Below, one piece after another: positions 1-6,370 of a stretch of 30,282 nt of DNA. Below the pieces are notes generated by a model that was not told the origin of the DNA, ran no database searches, and saw only the letters and a list, made by a program, of their open reading frames with translations. The first letter of the stretch is position 1. Each line of letters opens with the position of its first letter. This DNA is from CAYUNT01 sp964446285. GTDB lineage: Bacteria; Sumerlaeota; Sumerlaeia; SLMS01; CAYUNT01. Made by a program: the position numbers and the translations under genes. Location: assembly GCA_964446285.1 (NCBI GenBank), contig CAYUNT010000031.1, positions 1 to 30,282 of the forward strand, given 5' to 3'.

Positions 1-57
1 TTTCGCGCCTTTGGCGCACAAGAATTATCAGACCATTTTCACTACACTCCAGTAAAA
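1..57 (+). repeat. Palindromic repeat family 1, copy C (truncated by window edge)
   Basis: The stretch contains a GCGCC/GGCGC hairpin (5-9 with 13-17) and ends in TTTTCACTACACTCCAGTAA (36-55). The same hairpin and nearly the same tail occur at 2641-2768 on the minus strand, and in more diverged form at 2832-2989. The upstream part of this copy lies outside the window. It sits just downstream of the xseB stop, so it could also affect mRNA 3' ends. Confidence 0.7.
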
Positions 58-79
58 TAAAACGCGCCGCTTTTGCATC

Positions 80-361
80 CTAGGGAGTTTCGCTTCCCCG
101 GTTGTTTTCCAGAGCGCTTGCGGCGTCGAAAGGTTTGAGTTCCACCGAGCCATCCGCCTTCTCCATCGCCTTTTTTACTTTGGTTTCCATCTCCTGAAGG
201 CGCGCAAGGCAATGCTCGCTCAAGCGACGGCCCTCCTCGAAAAGTTCGAGGGATTTTTCAAGGTCCACTTCGCCCGCTTCGAGGACTTCCACGATCTGTT
301 CGAGGCGCCCAAGCGCCTCCTCGAATTTTTCGGGAATTTCTTTGGATTTTTTCGCGCTCAT
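80..361 (-). CDS. xseB: Exodeoxyribonuclease VII small subunit
   Basis: The 93-residue product is the small subunit of exonuclease VII, which binds several-fold to XseA and degrades single-stranded DNA to oligonucleotides in the cytoplasm. It shows the usual family pattern: an N-terminal FEEALGRLEQIVEVLEAGEV helix, then the LEKSLELFEEGRRLSEHC region and a charged C-terminal helix. Length is normal for the family. The ATG at 361 has an AAAGGA SD eight bases upstream. It is the last gene of a minus-strand run and follows the cobO-like gene by 27 bases, so co-transcription is likely. xseA is not in the window. Identification is by sequence pattern and is strong. Confidence 0.95.
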   Translation of the reverse strand: MSAKKSKEIPEKFEEALGRLEQIVEVLEAGEVDLEKSLELFEEGRRLSEHCLARLQEMETKVKKAMEKADGSVELKPFDAASALENNRGSETP

Positions 362-387
362 GGCCGGAATCCTTTGGGCGAACCAGG

Positions 388-951
388 TTAAAATTCAATT
401 CCGGGGCGGGGGGGCGCCCCTTCGGTGAAGTAATGCTTGATGGCGAGCATTTCCGTGACGAGATGCGCGCGCGCCACTATAGCCCTGGGCGCGCCGCGGC
501 CTGTCAGCACCAGCTCGGTAGCGCCGGTTTCCAGATGCACGTCGAGCAGGTCAAGAACCTCTTCTTCCGAAAGCAGATTCGCGCCGATGCAAGAGAGGAT
601 TTCGTCGCAAACGAGCATGAAATGCTGCTTTTCGTCAAGAATCCGGCGGCATTTGCCCAGCGCCTCGCGCGCCTGCTCGAAGTCCTCTGTCGTATTCTCC
701 AAACGGAACGTTCCGCCCGGCATCATGCGTTCGCATCCGAAGGGATACAGGTGGATATTCGGAATCGAACGCAGAATGGCGCGCTCGTTGTAATGCTCGC
801 CGCGCGCGGGGTCGAATCCTTTGTCGAATTGGACAATCGCAACTTTTTCACCAGTCCCGGCGGCGCGCACCGCCAGGCCGATGGCCGCCGTGGTTTTTCC
901 TTTGCCGTCGCCCGTATAGACCTGCACTCGTGGCGTGAAAAGAGAAGGCAT
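388..951 (-). CDS. cobO: Cob(I)yrinic acid a,c-diamide / cob(I)alamin adenosyltransferase (CobO/BtuR type)
   Basis: The 187-residue product is a CobA/CobO/BtuR-family ATP:corrinoid adenosyltransferase, which transfers the adenosyl group of ATP to reduced cobalt in coenzyme B12 synthesis or salvage. The P-loop GDGKGKTT is at residues 14-21. The family's VCDEI stretch and the LTGRGAP segment near the C-terminus are present. The frame stays open upstream to 1068. I prefer the ATG at 951 because AAGG lies nine bases before it, whereas the ATG at 960 directly abuts that AAGG and the first ATG (1068) adds 39 residues that look unlike the family. No other B12 genes are nearby, so salvage rather than de novo synthesis is possible. 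The gene lies between the amidase gene and xseB in the same orientation. Confidence 0.93.
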   Translation of the reverse strand: MPSLFTPRVQVYTGDGKGKTTAAIGLAVRAAGTGEKVAIVQFDKGFDPARGEHYNERAILRSIPNIHLYPFGCERMMPGGTFRLENTTEDFEQAREALGKCRRILDEKQHFMLVCDEILSCIGANLLSEEEVLDLLDVHLETGATELVLTGRGAPRAIVARAHLVTEMLAIKHYFTEGAPPRPGIEF

Positions 952-1027
952 GAGACGCATCCTTATCGAAGGGAATGTGCAGAGAAATCCACCTTGCTCG
1001 CTTCTCCGTGCCCATCTGCAGGTTGAA

Positions 1028-2824
1028 TTATAACGAAGGAGCTGGAATAATGCCAGCCTCAGGTTCAAGCAAATTGGCCTTATCGAGGCGCTCGGCCACC
1101 TGGCGCGAGAGTTCGCCCGTCGCGATGAGAGGATACAAATTGGCGCCGGTGCATAGTGTATCGACCCAGTCGCGGTGGCTGCGAATGCGCTCGGGCGGGA
1201 TGCGATAGGTCGAACAAAGCCATGCGCAAAGGTCGATGAGCGCGTTCTCTTGCGGGAGCGTGAGCGCCTGCTCTTCGTAGTTGCCCATCACGCTCGGCAG
1301 TGCATGGTGGCGCGGATTGTAGGACGTATTTGTATCGCCCGCGAAAGAGAGATCGCGGCAGGCGTAGATTTTGCCATCGCGGTCCATCTCGAAATGATAA
1401 GGCACATCGCCCCAGGATTTCTCGCGCATTCCCCAGCCTTGCAGATTCTTGATGGCGGTCGGCGCGGGTGGTTTGCCTTCGTATCGCGTGCCGCCGTGGT
1501 GGACTGTGATCCAGGTGATTGCGCCCTGCGGCAAAAGGCGCGAGACATCGGCCGGGGCGGCGTTCCAACCCTCGCGCGCCACAGTGGGCGGGGCTGGATA
1601 ACCCGGGCGCGGCGTGCGCGAGACGAGCGGAACTTCAGGCGAAGCAAAGGGACTGAGAGCGTAGCAGACAAAATCTCCGCCCAGAGGCAGAGGGTTGAGC
1701 GAAGCATCCGCCGGGGGATAGGCCGCGCCTTGTTTTGCCAGCCAGGCTTCGCACAAATCCGCCTCTTCGCGGACGTCGAGACGCAGCTGTTTGGCAGGGT
1801 TTTCGACGGCAAGGGCGCGGGCGTCGCGCCAGATCAGCATCAAATCCACAAAGTTGCGCAAGGTTTCTTCCGAGGCGGCGGGTGCGGCTTCAGCGGATGC
1901 GGGGGCGTTCGCTGCCGCTGCCGATGTCGCCGCCGCCGTGTGCGCGCCAAGGACTGATTGCACGTCGGCCCAGGTGATTTGCGCCGCCATGACTTTCAGA
2001 ACGACTGTCTCTGGCTTTAGCGCGGCGAAATCCACGCCGGATTTCCATGTGGCGCGGTCCCAGCCAAGGCTTTTCCAAAGCGGGGCAATGGAATTCTGCC
2101 GCAGCGCCTCCAGCCTGGCTTTTTCAGATTCGTTTTGCGGTCCGCGCAGGAAAATGGCCTTATCGGCGGGAAACTGATCGAGCCATAAATCGAGAAGATA
2201 CGCGCGCGCGCGCGGACGCGGAATTGCGCCGCGCTCGATGCCCGTATTCATCAGAAAGACAATTTGCGCGGCCACAAGGCGGTTGAACGCGGCGCGCCGG
2301 AGGGCCTTTTGGCCCGCGCCCGCCGGGCCGGCCAGCGCCGCCGCCAGCGCCGGCCAGCTTGCCTGCGAAGCGAGAAGGGCGGACGCGGCGGGCAAGGCGT
2401 CCGGCTGGGTGGACTCCATCGCAAGAAAATCAAAAAAATACCCCGCGGAAATCTCGCGAACCACCGAGGAATTCGAGACTCGCGCCAGGCGGACCGAGGG
2501 ATTGACCGCTGCCGGCGGCGATGATGATTCGCCGGCAGGTCCGAGGAATGTGCAGGATGCCGCGCTCATAAGAATCACCAGACTCCCGAAAAGAATGGGA
2601 ATTGCATTGCAGGCGCCAAGACAAGACAGGCGTTTATGGATTACTGGAGTGTAGCGAAAATGGCTTGCCAATTCTTGAGCGCCAAAGGCGCGGCAAGGAA
2701 AAAGCCCAGGGCAACGCCCTGGGGAGTCGGCACCCAAGGTATCCAGCCCCGCAAGGGGCGTCAGGACCTTGGTGGAATCCAGGCTGGATTTGCAGATTGT
2801 ATCGTGTTCGCGCCGCCGTGGCAT
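1028..2824 (-). CDS. N-acetylmuramoyl-L-alanine amidase (Amidase_2/PGRP fold), exported; start uncertain
   Basis: The C-terminal third carries a zinc amidase domain: TWITVHHGGTRY supplies the first histidine, VPYHFEMDRDGKIY is the typical core strand, and IRSHRDWVDTLCTGANLY supplies the second His and the Cys ligand (CTG in place of the usual CPG). Such enzymes cleave the bond between N-acetylmuramic acid and L-alanine in peptidoglycan. The middle of the protein is Ala-rich and unrecognised. A hydrophobic segment ending in LMSAASC resembles a lipoprotein signal, so periplasmic or membrane-anchored action is inferred. The ATG at 2824 has AGGAG eight bases upstream, but the first roughly 60 codons run through palindromic repeat copy A. 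In-frame non-ATG codons such as CTG at 2629 would give a normal signal peptide. The 3' half is secure; the N-terminus is not. Confidence 0.8.
   Translation of the reverse strand: MPRRREHDTICKSSLDSTKVLTPLAGLDTLGADSPGRCPGLFPCRAFGAQELASHFRYTPVIHKRLSCLGACNAIPILFGSLVILMSAASCTFLGPAGESSSPPAAVNPSVRLARVSNSSVVREISAGYFFDFLAMESTQPDALPAASALLASQASWPALAAALAGPAGAGQKALRRAAFNRLVAAQIVFLMNTGIERGAIPRPRARAYLLDLWLDQFPADKAIFLRGPQNESEKARLEALRQNSIAPLWKSLGWDRATWKSGVDFAALKPETVVLKVMAAQITWADVQSVLGAHTAAATSAAAANAPASAEAAPAASEETLRNFVDLMLIWRDARALAVENPAKQLRLDVREEADLCEAWLAKQGAAYPPADASLNPLPLGGDFVCYALSPFASPEVPLVSRTPRPGYPAPPTVAREGWNAAPADVSRLLPQGAITWITVHHGGTRYEGKPPAPTAIKNLQGWGMREKSWGDVPYHFEMDRDGKIYACRDLSFAGDTNTSYNPRHHALPSVMGNYEEQALTLPQENALIDLCAWLCSTYRIPPERIRSHRDWVDTLCTGANLYPLIATGELSRQVAERLDKANLLEPEAGIIPAPSL
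2641..2768 (-). repeat. Palindromic repeat family 1, copy A
   Basis: Read on the minus strand this unit has three hairpins: GCCCC/GGGGC (2755-2759 with 2746-2750), CCCAGGGC/GCCCTGGG (2716-2723 with 2705-2712) and GCGCC/GGCGC (2687-2691 with 2679-2683). It ends with TTTTCGCTACACTCCAGTAA. It lies inside the open frame in front of the amidase signal peptide and forms a tail-outward pair with copy B. Confidence 0.8.
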
Positions 2825-2831
2825 TCAATTA

Positions 2832-2989
2832 GCTCCTATCGCCCTGTTGGGGCTTGGGATTGTGTGGGCGTGCTTCCCAGGGCGGCGCTTCGCTTGCCCT
2901 GGGCTTTTTCCTTGCTGCGCCTGCGGCGCTCCACAAAAGACATCCATCCCATATTACTTCTTCGCCTCGAAAACGCTACATTCCAGTAG
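2832..2989 (+). repeat. Palindromic repeat family 1, copy B
   Basis: This plus-strand unit has the same order of hairpins as copy A: a short GCCC/GGGC stem near 2841, CCCAGGGC/GCCCTGGG (2876-2883 with 2896-2903) and GCGCC/GGCGC (2917-2921 with 2925-2929). The shared string GCCCTGGGCTTTTTCCTTGC follows the central stem, and the tail is ACGCTACATTCCAGTA. It lies 63 bases from copy A in opposite orientation, filling the gap between the TPR gene and the amidase gene. Short frames across it are repeat translations, not genes. Confidence 0.8.
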
Positions 2990-3006
2990 GTCATAAGGTT
3001 GTTTCC

Positions 3007-5730
3007 CTATTTTCGCGGGGATTTTTTCGCATCCGGTTTCGAGCGGGTGGGCGGGCGCGGCGAAGGGCGCGCCGTCCTTTCCGGAGCCGGCTGGTCCTCG
3101 GTGGATTCCCCTGCGATTTTCTTTTCCGTGGCTTGGATTTTGAGGTCGATGCCTTCTAATTCCGGATCGAGTTGCTGCGCGGCCTTGTAGAGCCGCAGCG
3201 CCGCCTGCAAGTCGCCATCGCGCTGCATCAAGGCGCCCCAATGCATGAACACTTCCGGGTCGGGCGGCATCCGCATTCGCGCCTGTTCGAGGAAAAGGCG
3301 GGCCTTGTCGAAATCGCCTTTGCGGAAATAGGTCCATCCGAGCGAATCGAACATGAATCCCGCCCCGGGCATGACGGCCAGCGCCTGCAAGATCAGCGTT
3401 TCGGCATCGTCCAGGCGCACGCCGCGCTGGGCGTAGAGATAGCCGAGGTTATTCAGCCCCGTGGGATTTTGCGGATCGATCTGGAGCACTTGGCGGTAAA
3501 CCGCTTCCGCCTCGCGCTCGTTTTTCATGTCTGTGTTGAGCACACCGAGCATAAAAAGCGTGTCGAGGTCGCGCGGGTGTTCCTTGCGAATTTGTTGCAG
3601 GATGCCGAGCGCGCGGTCGGGCTTTTTTTGAATCATCAGTGCGCGGGCGCGCAGGCGCTGGACTTCGAGGGGGCGGTCGGCGGCAAAACGCCGGACGATT
3701 TCATTGAGCAGAACGATCCCCTCATCGACTTTTCCCGCGCGCATCATTGCCTCTACGAGTCCATCGTAGGCGTTGAGCGGGTCGGGATTCACTTCCGTGG
3801 CGCGGCGGAATTCGCGGATGGCGTCGTCATAGAGATGCGCTCGCGAATACACATCCGCTAGCGAAAGGTGAAGAACATAGCGATCTTCAATTCCAGGCAG
3901 CCAGTTTTCGATTTCCTTCAGGAGCATGGCGGCCTCGTCCGTTTCGCCATACGACACATAGAGTGAGGCGAGCAGACGCCTGGCGGCGAAGTTTCGCGGA
4001 TCGGTCTGGAGCGCGCGCAAGAGCGATTCTTCGGCCATTCCCTGCGCGTCTTCCTGAAGGGCGATGCGCCCCGCCAGCACGTCGAAATCGGCGGCAAAAT
4101 TGAACTCGCGCCGCCCGCGATCGACGAGCAGGTCGGCGGACTTTTCGCGTCCCGAACGCAGATAAAACGTGAACAGGCGCCCGTAGATGTTCGGGTCGCG
4201 CGGTCGGGCGGCGGCCAGTTGTTCCAGAACCTCCGCGGCTTTGTCCATCTCGCCCCGGCGTTCGAGCGATCCCGCCAGCAGCCCCAGCAGCGTTGGATTG
4301 GCCGGCATGGCATCCAGCGCCTGTTTCAGGTAGTCTTCCGAGGCGTCGTGATTGCCTTTGCGCTCGGCCACATCCGCCATTAGGACCAGGGCTGTCGGAT
4401 TTTGCGGCCCCAGGAAAAGGGCGTGGCGCAACTCGCGGTCCGCGGCGTCCAGATTGCCCTGGAGCAGATGCAGGCGGGCCACCTCAGCGTAGATTTCCGG
4501 GTCTGTGGGGTGCCGGTCCAGGGCCGCTTCATAGCGGGCGGTGGCTTCGGGGAGATTGCCTTGTTGGAGGGCGATTTCCGCCAGTGCGGTGAGCGAAGCA
4601 AGGTCGCCCGGCTGGAGTTCGAGCGTTCGGCGGAATTGCGCTTCGGCATCGGTCCATCGCTGGGCGTCCTGGAGGCGCTTGGCGTAGAGGCGTTGAATGT
4701 CGGCGTTGAGCGGGGCCTGAGCGGCCAGATGATCGTAGGCGGCCAGCGTGGCTGTGGTGTCTTCCGCTCCGGCCAGGGTTTCGAATCCGCGCTGCAAAAG
4801 TTGCGAATCGGGCGCCATAAGAACGCCGCGGCTATAGAGTTCAAAAGCGTCATCGCGCCGTCCGCGCCGGTAGAGCCGCTGCGCCAGGCTGTCAATGCGG
4901 TCCGCCAACTCGGGACGGTAATGAACCAGGCGCTCGAACAAATCGGCGGCCGGGCCGATCTCACCCGTGAGCGCGCTCGCCTCGGCGTGGCAGATCAGAG
5001 CCTGGAGATTGCGTCCGTCGATTTCGAGTAGGCGTTTGCTGACCTCCTTGGTTTTTTCCATGTCGCGGCGGTGTTCGTAATAAAGAATTGCGAGGGTTTG
5101 AAGCGCTTCCTTGTTCCTGGGCTGTTTTTCAAGCGACTGCTCGAAGAAGCGAATCGCCTCATCAAACGCCTGGCGGTGAAAGGCGATTTTTGCGCGCAAC
5201 CGCAGCGCCCCCGCGTCGCCCGCCATGGGTTCCGGCATAGCTTTCAGCGCCGCTTCGGCCTCGTCGATCTTCTGGATGGACAAATACGCTTGGGCCAGGC
5301 GCAGACGCAGGAAAAGTGAACCAGGTTCGCGTTCGATGGCGCTTTTCAATGCGTCGATCGAAGCCAGGTCCTTGCCCGAGGATTCCTGAAGAATTGCTTC
5401 GGCGTAGTTGCGCAAAAGACCAGACGCGGGCAAAAGCGAAGGGGAGGTTTCGACGGATTCCGATGCGAGTGTGACGGTGCTTGCCTCGTCTGTATCCAAC
5501 AACAGGCGCATGTGAGGCAAAGGACTGGATGGGGCCGGCAAATGTTTTGGCTGGTCCGATTGGACCGGCGCCGGAGATTTTTCCTGGGCGCGCGCCTGCG
5601 GAGGGGCAATGGCGGCCAGGCACAGCGACAGCGTGGCGCAGAGGCCCGCGAATGCGGCGCAGCTGGAGGCTGCTGGAAAAGACAGCGCCCCGCCAATCCC
5701 CATTGCCTTGCGAACGACTTGGACAATCAT
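3007..5730 (-). CDS. Secreted tetratricopeptide repeat protein, 907 residues
   Basis: The product begins with a Sec signal peptide (basic start, hydrophobic stretch to about residue 42, likely cut after ARA at residue 48). The remainder to about residue 870 is almost entirely TPR helices, visible as repeated units such as LDAADRELRHALFLGPQNPT and EAVYRQVLQIDPQNPTGLNN. The C-terminus is a basic Pro/Arg/Lys-rich tail. TPR arrays are protein-binding scaffolds. In this size class they often serve envelope assembly, polysaccharide export or secretion, but nothing here fixes the role. The start codon overlaps the rbfA stop (ATGA, 5727-5730), so translation is probably coupled. No catalytic domain is visible. 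Confidence 0.88.
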   Translation of the reverse strand: MIVQVVRKAMGIGGALSFPAASSCAAFAGLCATLSLCLAAIAPPQARAQEKSPAPVQSDQPKHLPAPSSPLPHMRLLLDTDEASTVTLASESVETSPSLLPASGLLRNYAEAILQESSGKDLASIDALKSAIEREPGSLFLRLRLAQAYLSIQKIDEAEAALKAMPEPMAGDAGALRLRAKIAFHRQAFDEAIRFFEQSLEKQPRNKEALQTLAILYYEHRRDMEKTKEVSKRLLEIDGRNLQALICHAEASALTGEIGPAADLFERLVHYRPELADRIDSLAQRLYRRGRRDDAFELYSRGVLMAPDSQLLQRGFETLAGAEDTTATLAAYDHLAAQAPLNADIQRLYAKRLQDAQRWTDAEAQFRRTLELQPGDLASLTALAEIALQQGNLPEATARYEAALDRHPTDPEIYAEVARLHLLQGNLDAADRELRHALFLGPQNPTALVLMADVAERKGNHDASEDYLKQALDAMPANPTLLGLLAGSLERRGEMDKAAEVLEQLAAARPRDPNIYGRLFTFYLRSGREKSADLLVDRGRREFNFAADFDVLAGRIALQEDAQGMAEESLLRALQTDPRNFAARRLLASLYVSYGETDEAAMLLKEIENWLPGIEDRYVLHLSLADVYSRAHLYDDAIREFRRATEVNPDPLNAYDGLVEAMMRAGKVDEGIVLLNEIVRRFAADRPLEVQRLRARALMIQKKPDRALGILQQIRKEHPRDLDTLFMLGVLNTDMKNEREAEAVYRQVLQIDPQNPTGLNNLGYLYAQRGVRLDDAETLILQALAVMPGAGFMFDSLGWTYFRKGDFDKARLFLEQARMRMPPDPEVFMHWGALMQRDGDLQAALRLYKAAQQLDPELEGIDLKIQATEKKIAGESTEDQPAPERTARPSPRPPTRSKPDAKKSPRK

Positions 5731-6185
5731 CTGGATTCCGGCTCCCCGGCGGAAGAATCCGCCTCTTTCCCCTTCTTGCTTTTCTTCGGCTTCTTCGCTT
5801 GCCTCTCCTCTTCCTCATTTTTTGCGGCGGGAGGAGGGCTTTGGATGCTCTGAAGAAGCGCGTCGATCCTTTGGGCGTGCTGCGCCGAAGGATCGTAGAT
5901 GAATTCGAGATCGGGCAGATACTTGAGCGGAAGGCGCACGCCAAGTTCCCGGCGCAGGAATCCGCGCCCGCGGCGGAACGCCTCCTCGGAAGCGGCCACG
6001 GCGGCCTCGTCATCGGGCAATTGGCTGTAGTGAATCCGCGCGTGGCGCAGGTCGCGGCTCACCTCGACATGCGTTAGCGTCAAAATCGCCGGAATGCCCG
6101 GGTCCTTCATCCCCTCGTGGAGGATTTCCGAAAGGATTTCGCGGATGGATTCCGCCACCCGTTCCATTCGATGCGAAAGCGTCAC
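5727..6185 (-). CDS. rbfA: 30S ribosome-binding factor A
   Basis: The 152-residue product matches RbfA, a KH-fold factor needed for late 30S maturation and 16S rRNA 5'-end processing. The N-terminal RMERVAESIREILSEILHEG helix and the LTHVEVSRDLRHARIHYS strand region are characteristic. The C-terminus carries an extra Lys/Glu-rich tail of about 35 residues (KKPKKSKKGKE). The start is a GTG at 6185 with AAGGGG five bases upstream; the next in-frame Met is residue 7. In many bacteria rbfA lies between infB and truB. Here neither neighbour is present, and rbfA instead overlaps the TPR gene by four bases. Confidence 0.93.
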   Translation of the reverse strand: MTLSHRMERVAESIREILSEILHEGMKDPGIPAILTLTHVEVSRDLRHARIHYSQLPDDEAAVAASEEAFRRGRGFLRRELGVRLPLKYLPDLEFIYDPSAQHAQRIDALLQSIQSPPPAAKNEEEERQAKKPKKSKKGKEADSSAGEPESR

Positions 6186-6370
6186 GGAAGCCCCTTAATC
6201 AAAAACAATTCCTGGTAAACTTTGCGCGGGCGGGCGCAATCAAGCGCCAGCGGGTCCAGCCGAATCGGCGGCCGCGGCAAAACCCGCGCTCTTGCCTGCA
6301 AAGCCTAGAAAGAGCCGAGCGCAAGGCGCAAGCCTAGCTTTGCGGCGGCTGGCGGCGGCGGAGGAACTGC

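Noticed and set aside
2602..3337. Several short frames on both strands around the repeat pair
   Set aside because: They translate the palindromic repeats or the antisense of the TPR gene, giving the FPGRR or CPGLFPC-like strings typical of such repeats.
6233..6251. TGGCGC-TTGA-TTGC upstream of rbfA as a sigma-54 promoter
   Set aside because: The distance between GG and GC is one base too short; the site is better seen as the small GGCGC/GCGCC hairpin it overlaps.
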